A DNA stretch of 64,000 nt, taken from NCBI RefSeq assembly GCF_009189165.1, contig NZ_CP045118.1, positions 5,084,001-5,148,000 on the forward strand. Reading direction: 5' to 3'. Of this stretch, positions 25,701-33,304 are shown piece after piece (position 1 is the stretch's first letter; each line of letters starts with the position of its first letter). Source of the DNA: Pseudomonas sp. SCB32. Its GTDB lineage: Bacteria; Pseudomonadota; Gammaproteobacteria; Pseudomonadales; Pseudomonadaceae. The notes under the pieces were generated by a model. The model was not told the origin of the DNA. It ran no database searches and saw nothing but the letters and a program-made list of their open reading frames with translations. The translations under genes and the position numbers were made by a program.

Positions 25701-28700
25701 CGGCTGTCGCCACTGACGGCAGAGATATGGCCGCCACTGTTATTGAGGTTGCTGCCGGCGTCGATGTCGAGGCTCTGGGCCTGGGTGATGCCGGTGCTGT
25801 TGGTGAACCAGCCGGTGACCAGGTTGAGCGTGCCGTTGAGACTGGCGAGGGTGCCGCCAGCGTTGTAGGCGCTGGCGCTGGCGATGTCGACCGCGCCGTT
25901 CTGGCTGATGAGCCGGCCACCTTCGTTGCGCAGGTCCTCTTGCAGACGCAGGGTGATGTCCTGCTGGGCTTGCAGGCGGCTGCCCTGGTTGTCCAGGCGC
26001 TGGGCGCTGAGCAGCAGGGTGCCGCCCTGGCTAACGATGAGACCATCGTCGCGGTTGTCCAGGGCGCCGCTGAGCAGCAGGTTGAGCCCTTGCTGGCTGG
26101 CCAGGGTGCCGGCGCGGTTGTCGAACTGGGCGGCGTGCAGGTTCAGTTGGCGCTGGCTGATCAGTTGGCCACCCCGGTTGTCGATGTCGCCGGCAGTGAG
26201 CAGCAGGTCGCCGCCGCTGGCAAGCTGGCCGGCGGCGTTGTTCAAGGTGCCTTGTACGCTGAGGTTGAGGTCGCTCTCGCTGAGCAGGCGGCCCTGGCTG
26301 TTGTCCAGTTGTCCGGTTCGCAGCTGCAGTTGGTGGGCGACGATTTCGCCGCTGGCATTGTTCAGGTTGGCGGTGTCGATCTGCAGATTCTGCTGGGCGT
26401 TGATCAGGCCGCCGGCGCTGTTGTCCAGGGTGCCGGCGATGGTCAGGTCGAGGTTGCCCTGGCCGGAGAGGATGCCGCCCCGGTTGTCGAGGTTGGCCGC
26501 GCGCAGGTGCTGGTCGCCCTGGCTGACCAGGGCGCCTTCGCCGTGGTTGTCGAGGCGGCCACTCAAGGTGACGTCGAGTGCGCCCTGTTTGCTGGAGAGG
26601 GTGCCGCCGGTGCTGTTGTCGAGGTCGGCGGCGTTGATGGCCAGGCCTTGCCAGCCGGAGAGCAGGCCAAGGTTGGCGTTGCGCAGGCTGCCTGCGCTCA
26701 GTTGCAGTTGGCCGGCGCTGATGATGCGGCCGGCGTCACCGTTGTCGAGGCTGGCGCTATTGAGCTGGAAGCTGTGCTGGCTGGAAATCTCGCCGCCGCG
26801 GTTGTCGAGGTGGCGCAGGTTGTCGATGCGCAGCAGGCCGCCGACGCTGAGCACGGCGCCCTGGTTGTCGAAGTCGCCGCCGGCCAGGTCCAGGCTCAGG
26901 TCGCCGCCGGTGATCAGCCGGCCCTGCTGCTGGATCAGTTGCTGTACGCGCAGTTGCAGCGTGCCGCCCGCGGAGAGTTCGCCGCCCTGGCTGTTGTCCA
27001 GGCGGCTGGCGGTGAGCTCCAGGCCACCCTGGCTGGTGATGAGGCCGGCGCGGTTGTCGATGGCCTGGGCTAGCAGGCGCTGGCTTTGCTTGCCGCTGAG
27101 GATGCCGTTGCGGTTATCCAGGTCGCCGGTGGTGGCGTCGAGCTGGCCCTGGGCGGTAATGCGGCCGTGCTGGTTGTCGGTGGTGCCGGTGACGAGGGTC
27201 AGGTCCTGCCCCCCGGAGAGGCTGCCGCCCTGGTTGTTCAGGCTCGCGCTGGTGACGCTGAGACCGCCGCCGGCTGCAAGGGCGCCGTCGGCATGGTTGT
27301 CGAGGTGGACCTGTAGGCGGGCTTGTATCGCGCCCTGGCTGGCAACGGTGCCACCCAGGCTGTTGTTCAGGCCTGCGGCGTCCAGTTGCAGTTGGTTGCG
27401 CCCGAAAAGCACACCAGCCTGGCTGTTGTCCGCCGTGCCCTGGACCTGCAGGGTGAGGCTATCGCTGGAGAGGATGCGGCCGCCCTGGTTGTTCAGGGCG
27501 TTGCCGGTGACGCGCAGGGCGCCGCCGCTGGAGAGCACGCCGGCGCGGTTGTCGACCTGGGCGGCGCCGAGGTTCAAGGTGCCTTCGCTGAGCAGTTGGC
27601 CGCCGGCCTGGTTGTCGAGGCTATCCGCCAGGTTCAGGTCGAGGTCGTGCAGGCTGCTCAACGTCCCGCGCTGGCTGTTGTCCAGGCTGCGGCCACGCAG
27701 TGTCAGCCGGTCATCGCTGGCGATCAGGCCGGCGCTGTTGTCGAGCTGGCCGACGGTAAGGTTCACGGTGGCGCGACTGCTGATCTCGCCTCCCTGGTTG
27801 AACAGCTCGCTAGCCTGCACTTCGATGCCGTGCAGCGCGCCGACCCAGCCGCCCTGGCGGTTGTCGAGGCGTTGCGCGGAGAGGTTCAAGGCTCCTTCGC
27901 TGAGCAGTTTGCCGCCCTGGTTGTTCAGGGCCGCCAGTTGCAGGGCGAAGCCCTGTTGGCTGGACACTTCGCCGCCAGCGCTGTTGTTCAACTGCGCCAG
28001 GTTGCGCAGCAGCAACGCACCCGGAGTGGCGAGCAGGCCGCCCTGGCTGTTGTCGAGGCTGCCGCCGGCAAAGTCGAGATCGATACCGCCGTTGCTGACC
28101 AGTTGTCCGGCGCCATGCTGATCCAGCGTCCGGACCTGCCCGCTCACGCGACCGACCGCTTCGATGCGGCCGTGGTCGCTGTTGTCCACACGGGTGTGAG
28201 TGAGCTGCAGACCGGCACCGCCGAGGATGCGCCCGGCCTGGCTGTTGAGCAGGGTATCGCCACGCAGGTCGAGCGCGCCCTTGGCACTGATTACGCCGCT
28301 CTGACGGTTGTCGAGACTGTGCGCGGCAACGTTCAGCGTGCGGTCGGTGACCAACTTGCCGCCCTGGTTGTTCAGGGTGGTGCTAGTGACGTTCAGGGCG
28401 CCCGCGCTGGAAAGCGTGCCGGCACGGTTGTCGACCTGGGCGGCGCTGAGGTTCACGGCGCCTTCGCTGAGCAATTGGCCGCCGGCCTGGTTATCCAGCC
28501 GCTCGGCCAGGGTCAGGTTGAGGTCGCGCTGGCTGCTCAGCGTGCCGCCCTGGCTGTTGTCCAGGCTGCGGCCATCGAGGTTCAGGCCGCCCTGCCCGAC
28601 CAGGCTGCCCGCACGGTTTACCAGGCTGTCGCCCTGCCAGTGCAGCAGGCCATCGCTGGCGATACGGCCGGCGCTGTTGTCGACGCTGGCGGCACGCAGG

Positions 28701-30715
28701 CTCAACGCGCCTCGACTGGAGATTTCGCCGCCCTGGTTGAACAGCGCAGCGGCTTGCAGGTCGACGCCCTGCATGGCGCCGATCCAGCCACCCTGGTGGT
28801 TGTCGATCTGCTGGGCCAGCACCTGCAGGTACGCTTCGCTGAGCAGCGCGCCGCCGTTCTGGGTCAGGCTGCCGACCTGGGCGTTGAGGTTGCCCTTGGC
28901 GGCGACCTGCCCGCCCGCTGCGTTGGCGACCGTGCGCGCTTGCACGCGCACGGCGCCGTCGCTCTGGATGGAGCCGGCATTGTTCAGGCTGTCGAGCGTG
29001 AGCTGTAGGTCCTGGCCTGCGCTGACCAGGCCCTGGTCGCGGTTGTCCAGGCTGCCGCCGGCGAGGTTCAACGTAGCGTCGCTGACCAGCGTGCCGCCCC
29101 GGTTGTCCAGTGCATTGGCCTGGACGTCGAGCGGGCCACGGCTCGATACCCGCCCGCCGTTCTGGTTGCTCAGCTGGCCCGCGCGCAGGTGTTGCGCGCC
29201 CTCGCTGATCAGCTTGCCGGCCTGGCTGTTGTTCAGCATGCCGCTGACCTGGGCGGTGAGTGCGCCCCGGCTGGACAAGGTGCCCTGCTGGTTGTCGAGG
29301 CTGGCCAGGTCGAGGTTGAGTGACTGCTCGGCGCTGAACAGGCCGAAGCGGTTGTCCAGCGCGCCGCCACGGACCTGGATGAACGGCGCGCCGACCTGGC
29401 CGCCGATATTGCTCAGTTGCTGGCCGGAGAGGCTCAGGGCGTTGGCAGCCAGCACGCGGCCCTGGTTGTTGCTCAGGCTACCGGCGCCCAACGTGGTGTT
29501 GCTACCGCGCAGGCTGCCGCCCTGGTTGTCGAGGCTGCCGCTGGCATTCACGTCGAGGTTGCGGCTGGCGACCACGCTGCCGCTGTTGCGCAGGGTCTGG
29601 CTGTTGATCGCCACGTCGCCCTGGGTGTTGCGGCTGTTGTCCGAGTTGACCCCGGCTTCGACGATGCCGTTGTTGCTGACCTGGGCACCCTGCAATTGCA
29701 CGCGGGAGCCCGCCGCCAGTTGGCCGCTGTTACTCAATTGTCCGTTGGCCGTCAGTTCGACCGCCCCCGCCGCGTAGGCCGGGCCTGTGACGGCGATGTC
29801 CTGCGCCTTGGCACGCAGGCTGCCGACAGTGCTGGTCTGGGCCAGGCTCAATTGGCCGTTGGCATCGAGCTGGATATCGCCGGCGCTGGCGGCCAGGTTG
29901 CCGGCCAGCTTCACCCCCACGCCCTGCTCGGTGCCCACCAGGCGGATGGCTCCCGCGTACATGCCACCCAGCGCCGAACTGTCGATGGCCAGTTGCGGCT
30001 TGGCGCTGCCGTTGTCGGCCTTGGCGCTGGCGGCGAGGGTCTCGGCGTCCACCTGGTTGCGGCCGGTCACCACGGTCAGCTGGTTGGCGTACAGCTCGGC
30101 ATTGAGTCTGGCGCTGCGGGTGATCAGCTCGAACTGGTCGAGGTTGCCGGCATTGAGGCCGGCGCCCTCGATGGCGATCTCGCCGCCGTCGACGTCATAA
30201 CCCTGCAGGCGCCCGCCGTTGAGGACCGGCCTGCCGGTGGTGAGGGTGGCGCGCGGGGTGTTGATGAAACCGCAGCCGTTGCAAGTGATGCCGTGCGGGT
30301 TGGCGACGATTACATGGGCCGACTGGCCGGCGACCTCGGTGTAGCCGCGCAGCTGCGAGGGGTTGGCCCCGGTGACCTCGTTGAGGATCTTACTGGCGGC
30401 GGCACCCTTCAGGTTCGGGTTGCCGATGATGATCCCGCCCAGCTGGGTGGACTGGGTCTTGCCGGTGGCGTTGTTGAGGATCAGGCCGTTCTGGCCGACG
30501 CTGTAGTCGGAGAATTTATTGTGAGAGAGACCCGCACCGTCGGGCGTGGCGATATTCACCACCGGCACGCCATTGCCCGCCACGCCAAGCTGGGTATTGC
30601 CGCCCGCCGCCGCATCCACCGCCAGCTCGGCCGCTGCCGCGACGAGGGGGTTGAGGATCAGCAGGCCAGACAAGACGCTGGCAATCAGTTTGCAGGCGGG
30701 CTGGCGAATGTCCAT
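19760..30715 (-). CDS. cdiA: CdiA/FhaB-type giant two-partner secretion exoprotein with toxin end
   Basis: About 3651 residues. Order of parts: signal peptide (MDIRQPACKLIASVLSGLL); TPS secretion domain (about 35-165) with the NPNL motif near 100 and the ANPHGI motif near 140; a long haemagglutinin repeat region (about 170-1950) of short LDNxxGxLxSxG units; a non-repetitive part around 2050-2250 (bases 23990-24560); a second repeat region with AGRDI units (about 2650-2900); a hydrophobic DUF637-like segment (about 3056-3080); a pre-toxin region (3346-3529); and a unique C-terminal toxin of about 125 residues. The toxin has EHVFYRHG, SKFSQG and a TTTIKVNV tail, reminiscent of metal-independent RNases, which is only an inference. 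The start at 30715 gives a proper signal peptide. No VENN motif and no cdiB partner are seen in the window. Confidence 0.92.
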   Translation of the reverse strand: MDIRQPACKLIASVLSGLLILNPLVAAAAELAVDAAAGGNTQLGVAGNGVPVVNIATPDGAGLSHNKFSDYSVGQNGLILNNATGKTQSTQLGGIIIGNPNLKGAAASKILNEVTGANPSQLRGYTEVAGQSAHVIVANPHGITCNGCGFINTPRATLTTGRPVLNGGRLQGYDVDGGEIAIEGAGLNAGNLDQFELITRSARLNAELYANQLTVVTGRNQVDAETLAASAKADNGSAKPQLAIDSSALGGMYAGAIRLVGTEQGVGVKLAGNLAASAGDIQLDANGQLSLAQTSTVGSLRAKAQDIAVTGPAYAAGAVELTANGQLSNSGQLAAGSRVQLQGAQVSNNGIVEAGVNSDNSRNTQGDVAINSQTLRNSGSVVASRNLDVNASGSLDNQGGSLRGSNTTLGAGSLSNNQGRVLAANALSLSGQQLSNIGGQVGAPFIQVRGGALDNRFGLFSAEQSLNLDLASLDNQQGTLSSRGALTAQVSGMLNNSQAGKLISEGAQHLRAGQLSNQNGGRVSSRGPLDVQANALDNRGGTLVSDATLNLAGGSLDNRDQGLVSAGQDLQLTLDSLNNAGSIQSDGAVRVQARTVANAAGGQVAAKGNLNAQVGSLTQNGGALLSEAYLQVLAQQIDNHQGGWIGAMQGVDLQAAALFNQGGEISSRGALSLRAASVDNSAGRIASDGLLHWQGDSLVNRAGSLVGQGGLNLDGRSLDNSQGGTLSSQRDLNLTLAERLDNQAGGQLLSEGAVNLSAAQVDNRAGTLSSAGALNVTSTTLNNQGGKLVTDRTLNVAAHSLDNRQSGVISAKGALDLRGDTLLNSQAGRILGGAGLQLTHTRVDNSDHGRIEAVGRVSGQVRTLDQHGAGQLVSNGGIDLDFAGGSLDNSQGGLLATPGALLLRNLAQLNNSAGGEVSSQQGFALQLAALNNQGGKLLSEGALNLSAQRLDNRQGGWVGALHGIEVQASELFNQGGEISSRATVNLTVGQLDNSAGLIASDDRLTLRGRSLDNSQRGTLSSLHDLDLNLADSLDNQAGGQLLSEGTLNLGAAQVDNRAGVLSSGGALRVTGNALNNQGGRILSSDSLTLQVQGTADNSQAGVLFGRNQLQLDAAGLNNSLGGTVASQGAIQARLQVHLDNHADGALAAGGGLSVTSASLNNQGGSLSGGQDLTLVTGTTDNQHGRITAQGQLDATTGDLDNRNGILSGKQSQRLLAQAIDNRAGLITSQGGLELTASRLDNSQGGELSAGGTLQLRVQQLIQQQGRLITGGDLSLDLAGGDFDNQGAVLSVGGLLRIDNLRHLDNRGGEISSQHSFQLNSASLDNGDAGRIISAGQLQLSAGSLRNANLGLLSGWQGLAINAADLDNSTGGTLSSKQGALDVTLSGRLDNHGEGALVSQGDQHLRAANLDNRGGILSGQGNLDLTIAGTLDNSAGGLINAQQNLQIDTANLNNASGEIVAHQLQLRTGQLDNSQGRLLSESDLNLSVQGTLNNAAGQLASGGDLLLTAGDIDNRGGQLISQRQLNLHAAQFDNRAGTLASQQGLNLLLSGALDNRDDGLIVSQGGTLLLSAQRLDNQGSRLQAQQDITLRLQEDLRNEGGRLISQNGAVDIASASAYNAGGTLASLNGTLNLVTGWFTNSTGITQAQSLDIDAGSNLNNSGGHISAVSGDSRIVATVIGNDQGGLYAGQTLTLKSDYLRNTLGQIGAANIDLALGELANTDGLIESSGSLNLSADLIHNGNGRLRALGQNGATTIRSGFLANQDGRVESANSDLILDLGGLGNDGGAFLHVGSGQFGVNAGQIAEAGGSFVTTGHLDITADSWSNSSVLQAGWLTLNIGQFTQTASGRLLASQALTGRGGHWNNDGLLASDGSLDIQLSGTYSGAGRVTSLGALNLAANQLDISQGASVTGGQGVTLGAGTLNNRGRITAAGDLTANTGSLNNFGTLGSAGKLRINTWDLLNDGQSNGALIFSGGDMTLRVGGSLINRYADIYSLGNLDITGATPEALAGALKNISATVESLGDMSLKVRTTENRTDVLNTTAGELLSAAIGVRCYDCSVAPQPGERTPSSHMVWVENYRGELGESSPSAAISAGGNLKVEGQNLLNQASTIAASGNISMMLDSFTNSGVAIGDHSVRRSFEIPYGSDAYGGLFSGGVSFWDQVMAYNAANDPDYDAGLRSPTGDMTRPNLHFWNRGWDESLSLVTIRQGGREAPRFAQFGSIRLDFPGTSPFADFQMPHYQPGALVDAPAVVKNATFFDELTIQSPGSSFVSAVVQAGGNVAINATQDLKNSVIREGVPQSSGASRVGDTGVAGNSANVVALNAQLPPDLAQQQVNPVTLPGFSLPTGSNGLFRLSGQEGTQSSAQTVTGDGNYSFAGQSISLSQRERTIDATTSLTADLQRSDATTTGTVQRSATSVDSTDSVQLNGAAAAQGAAASASLNVAQVQGVPSTARPDNRHKYLIETNPELTSLKSFLGSDYLLGQLGYDPDHSQKRLGDGLYEQRLIRDAVIARTGQRYIDGLTSDEGLFKYLMDNAIAYKDSLHLSLGVGLTAEQVAALTHDLVWLEEAIVNGEKVLVPVLYLAQANNRLAPNGALIMGNDVSLISGGNLLNQGTLRASGDLAASAANLDNTGLIEAAGRLDLLALNTLSNSQGGIIKGRDVSLSALTGDVINQRSVTVHDGGVGNRTWTQSFADSTARIESAGRMDISAGRDINNLGGAISSGGDLTMQAGRDINLHSVELENGTTRGRNYNQSTTQLGSEISVGRDFTLDAGRDISVVGSRIDVGRDAGISAGRDVTLASAADEQHSYDKSKKVTTQEDHVTQRGTELSAGRDVLIAAGNDLTLISSKVSAGNEAYLVAGDKIAILAANDSDYSLYDKKDKGAWGSKQTRHDEVTDVKAVSSEISAGGDITLLSGGDQKYQAAKLDAGNDIAIVSGGAVTFEAVKDLHQEAHSKEDSDLSWSSSSGKGRTDETVRQSELIAQGNLAIKAVDGLKIDYKQIDKASVSQAIDAMVKADPNLAWLKDAEQRGDVDWRAVKEFHDSYSYSNSGMGPATQLAVAIAAAAIGGMAAAGALSGAGVAGGTFAMGAGVGAAGSLASSTAVNLINNQGDLSKTFNSDTLKQVAIASLVGGLTQGYFDDLTGTKTQVPTDKIVSPLSTANGIGGFAANQALQNVTATALNKAMGEGGSFGDALKDSVYNTFAAAGFNAIGDFGKANGLNAGDAQMVVMHALMGGLAAEARGDSFAAGAAGAGLNEALVADLDKLVSGYSPENREALLTMSSQLVGLIGAVAQDSNASSSQLETGAWAAKNSTQYNFLNHQDVKDLEAALQKCKVQGNCDQVQRDFQARSDANRERLNGCAAAGTCAAIRAEIDAGSQALNDLVTRQETANPGGTDSDIAYGFMMSRNVVDWTAAGQLHLDQIANLWLKNDASWLAEGSAYLDQSGFNPFSINALGLSGAVTGKPTAKALLEALKAGELPKGTTDTAKGALSPEHQRLLSEVDSADPLPTMGVWGAVDKAAAGSAKGTAGAADEAIKALPGPRQIDASWSASTYNKGGLMTGIEHVFYRHGPDSGFSNVSKFSQGTSVKDVSSYVDSALRYGKVSPNGPGGYVIEYNAGKVIGTNAAGAPTTTIKVNVRDGVIQTAFPL
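20129..20678 (-). repeat. cdiA pre-toxin copy of the 548/550-bp direct repeat
   Basis: This part of cdiA is duplicated almost perfectly at 18593-19140. The intact copy has two bases (in GCGAGAGCGCG near 20235) that are missing from the displaced copy. Confidence 0.92.
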
Positions 30716-30887
30716 TTTGCGCGTCTCGTCACGGAAACCGGGACGCAACACTAGCTTCAGGTCATTTTTTAGCCGAGTCGGTGCTTTCCCAACTTGCCGT
30801 CTGATGCTTCCTCATCCAACCGTTACAACCGTAGGAACCCGCTTGTTTGCGCTAACGTCACGCCTCACTGGAGGCTCAAGCTTCGCC

Positions 30888-31991
30888 ATGAAGCGTTTTG
30901 TTTTCAGCACGTTGGAATCAGGCAGCGGGAGTATCGGGACGGTGAAAAGTCCTCAGACATGCGTTGATGACGAACTGGCGCAGGCACGTTACGACCACCT
31001 GCACGCCGAGACAGAGCGCGTGGGCATGGAGCGGCAGGGGGAATGGAAGGGGTTTCAGGCAACCTACTGGTTTCGCTGCCGCGAGGGGCACGAAATCAAG
31101 CGGTATATGAGGCCGTTTACCTTGCATTCGAAGCTTCCCGAATGCCAACTCTGTCTGGGAAAGCAACGTCTGCAACAGCTTCGCACCAAGGCCAAGAAAG
31201 CTGGCATCACCTTGTTGGACAAGCAATGGCTCGGGGAAAAGAAGAATCACCGTTTTCGCTGCGCCCAGGAGCATGTCTGGGAGCGGACAGGACGCACCGC
31301 GCTGGAGAATATGAGTTGTCCCGTTTGCAACGAAGGCCGGGCAAAACAGGCAGACACGCTATTGCTACCTGACGGTCTGAAACGCTTGCGTGCAGCCGCG
31401 AAACGGCATGCCGGAGAGTGCCTGTCAAAGCAGTATCTGGGGCTCATGAGAAAATACGAGTTCCGCTGCGACAAGGGACACGTCTGGCAGGTACGCGGAT
31501 CGTCCATCATCAAGCAAGGTAGTTGGTGCCCCCGTTGCCAAAACTGGCCTATTGAGCGTGATATCTGGCAGGCGGATGGGTTGGCGCGTCTACGAGCCGC
31601 CGCCGCCCAGCATGGCGGCGTGTGTCTGACCAAGGAGTATCAGGGCGCCACTTCACGTTATCGTTTCCGCTGTGCGGGGAACCACGAATGGGAAGCAAGG
31701 GCTCACCATGTACTGGCAGGCACCTGGTGCCGAACCTGCGTGACGCTAGCCCAACGTCTGACCATCGAAGATGCCCATCGCATCGCCAAAGAGCGCGGCG
31801 GTAAATGTCTTTCCAGCGAGTACGTGAGGTGTCAGGAAAAGCTGCATTGGCTCTGCCATCGCGGCCATAGTTGGAACAGCGCATTCAGCAATATCCGTGC
31901 GGGTCAGTGGTGTCCCACCTGCGGACATATGAGCCGTCTGTCGAGCAGCAAATCGAAAGTACGGCAACGCTACGAAGCCTTTGACCGTTGA
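30888..31991 (+). CDS. Protein with five tandem zinc ribbons
   Basis: 367 residues. Five repeats of about 60 residues each carry Arg/Leu-Cys-x3-His, about 15-17 residues, then Cys-x2-Cys: C64/H68-C86/C89, C125/H129-C144/C147, C194/H198-C214/C217, C262/H266-C281/C284 and C323/H327-C342/C345. Each should bind one zinc. Between them are helices such as LKRLRAAAKRHAGECLS. This is the probable zinc-ribbon (PF14311-like) type, which often binds nucleic acids and in other proteins precedes nuclease domains; no catalytic domain is visible here. The gene is divergent from cdiA across 172 bases, so shared control is possible. GGAGG lies somewhat far (14 bases) from the ATG. An antitoxin remnant follows in frame. 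Confidence 0.8.
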   Translation: MKRFVFSTLESGSGSIGTVKSPQTCVDDELAQARYDHLHAETERVGMERQGEWKGFQATYWFRCREGHEIKRYMRPFTLHSKLPECQLCLGKQRLQQLRTKAKKAGITLLDKQWLGEKKNHRFRCAQEHVWERTGRTALENMSCPVCNEGRAKQADTLLLPDGLKRLRAAAKRHAGECLSKQYLGLMRKYEFRCDKGHVWQVRGSSIIKQGSWCPRCQNWPIERDIWQADGLARLRAAAAQHGGVCLTKEYQGATSRYRFRCAGNHEWEARAHHVLAGTWCRTCVTLAQRLTIEDAHRIAKERGGKCLSSEYVRCQEKLHWLCHRGHSWNSAFSNIRAGQWCPTCGHMSRLSSSKSKVRQRYEAFDR

Positions 31992-32189
31992 CAGCAGGGC
32001 TACACGCTGGTGATTCCGCTCTGCGGCGGCGACAAGGGCATGAGCGAACTGGCGAGGGAAACCGGGCTACCCCGCGAGCAGCTCTATCGCTCCTTCAGCG
32101 AGCACGGCAACCCGACTCTGAAGACACTGCTGGCCGTCATGAAGGCGCTGGGTGTCGATATGACAGTGCGTCCTCATGTGAGTCATTAA
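31992..32189 (+). pseudogene. Remnant of a HigA-like addiction-module antitoxin
   Basis: Directly after the TGA of the zinc-ribbon gene, and in the same frame, sequence reads CGGDKGMSELARETGLPREQ, then LYRSFSEHGNPTLKTLLAVM and ends GVDMTVRPHVSH. This is the C-terminal half of the helix-turn-helix of HigA-type antitoxins. The N-terminal third is missing and no toxin gene is adjacent. An internal ATG at 32040 could make a 49-residue peptide. It may be a leftover from a toxin-antitoxin pair replaced by the island. Confidence 0.65.
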
Positions 32190-32235
32190 CCCTTCGGGCC
32201 CAGGTCATCAGACTGCAGCGCTCTACACGCCTTGG

Positions 32236-32313
32236 GTAGAAGCGGACTCTGTCCGCGATAAGCTTCGTGCCAAGCGGTCCTTGCCGGCTGAACGAGGACG
32301 GAGCCCGCTCCTA
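32236..32313. repeat. REP element of the GTAGGAGC family
   Basis: GTAGAAGCGGACTCTGTCCGCGA ... GGAGCCCGCTCCTAC, an imperfect palindrome between the antitoxin remnant and the second yceI-like gene. It appears to mark the edge where the regular chromosome resumes. Confidence 0.7.
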
Positions 32314-32322
32314 CGAGAACCA

Positions 32323-32922
32323 TCACGGCACCTGCTTGATCACCTGACGGAACCCCAGCACCGCGAACACGGGTACCTCAGGGGTGATCGACGGGAGATT
32401 GGCGACCGCCTTGAGCGGCTCCAGCCTCTCCTCCAGATCGAAGTCGATCAGCTTGAGCACCAGTGGCTCCAGTGTCGTCACCTCGATACGCCCCTCGCCG
32501 GGCCGGCTGACCAGCACTTCGGATTTCAGCCGGCGCCGCTGGCCATGCAGGTCGAGGATGAAGTCGATGGTTTCCGGCCGCGACTGGCCCACCTGCAGAT
32601 CGTCATAGCGGCTCAGGTCGAGCTGGCTGGTGATGGTCGCCTCCGGGTAGCGCTCGACCTCGAAGAACGCGTTGCGCATACGCTCGTCGCGCAGTGCCAG
32701 GCCGCTGTCGATGGAGGCCAGCGATACGACCAGGCGCACCGCTCCCTTGTCGTCGATCTGCCCGGAAAGCTGGTCGAAGCGCTGGACCTCCGCCATCTTG
32801 CCGCGCTTGACCGAGACGAAGCTGATCCGCGAGGTGCCGCCGTCCAGTTGCCACTCGGCCAGCGCCAGGGGGCTGGCGAGAATCAACAGCGCGCCCAACA
32901 GCGCACATTTCAGAGAAGGCAT
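32323..32922 (-). CDS. YceI-family periplasmic protein, copy 2
   Basis: 199 residues: signal peptide (MPSLKCALLGALLILASPLALA), WQLDGGTSRISFVSVKRG, then ALRDERMRNAFFEVERYPEA, the same order of motifs as copy 1 at 12342-12917, so the two are paralogues. It probably has a lipocalin-like fold binding a long hydrophobic chain in the periplasm. GGAGGAACG before the ATG fixes the start at 32922. It stands 43 bases after a coupled pair on the same strand and may share their transcript. Confidence 0.85.
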   Translation of the reverse strand: MPSLKCALLGALLILASPLALAEWQLDGGTSRISFVSVKRGKMAEVQRFDQLSGQIDDKGAVRLVVSLASIDSGLALRDERMRNAFFEVERYPEATITSQLDLSRYDDLQVGQSRPETIDFILDLHGQRRRLKSEVLVSRPGEGRIEVTTLEPLVLKLIDFDLEERLEPLKAVANLPSITPEVPVFAVLGFRQVIKQVP

Positions 32923-32965
32923 CGTTCCTCCAGAGCGGGTCGCCCCGCTCCGTGGAACGCGCCCG

Positions 32966-33304
32966 TCAGTGGTTGGGCAATTCATCCGCCTGGGGCATCA
33001 GCCGGCATCCTTCGCGCGCGCCGAGCCAGGTGGCTGTCTGGGTACTGCCGAGGCCACGGGCGGTCACCCGCTTGTGCGCTTCGTCGTCGCGGAAGGCGCT
33101 GATCGGCACGTACTGCTGGGTATAGGCCCGGCAATAGTCCGCAGAGTTCCCCATGACGTAGCGGCAGGAGCAGTACTCCTTGGCGGTGTAGGCGCCGATG
33201 ATGCCGGGGAAGGCGGCGAGATGGACGCGGTTCTGCCAGGCCGTGGCGGCAAGCATGAGCAGCAGCAGGACCAGGGCGGTGATGACCGGATGACGGCGGA
33301 TCAT
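32966..33304 (-). CDS. Small membrane-anchored protein
   Basis: 112 residues: one N-terminal membrane anchor or signal (ITALVLLLLMLAATAW), then a periplasmic part with CSCRYVMGNSADYCRAY and a later cysteine, three of which could pair. The ATG overlaps the stop of the upstream serine hydrolase by four bases (ATGA), so it is made with that protein. No family recognised; a partner or regulator of the hydrolase is possible. Confidence 0.7.
   Translation of the reverse strand: MIRRHPVITALVLLLLMLAATAWQNRVHLAAFPGIIGAYTAKEYCSCRYVMGNSADYCRAYTQQYVPISAFRDDEAHKRVTARGLGSTQTATWLGAREGCRLMPQADELPNH

Noticed and set aside
20378..29777. Long plus-strand frames opposite cdiA (up to about 900 codons)
   Set aside because: They mirror the repetitive GC-rich cdiA codons, have odd composition (runs of Val/Ala/Gly/Gln), and no start signals; cdiA on the other strand explains them.
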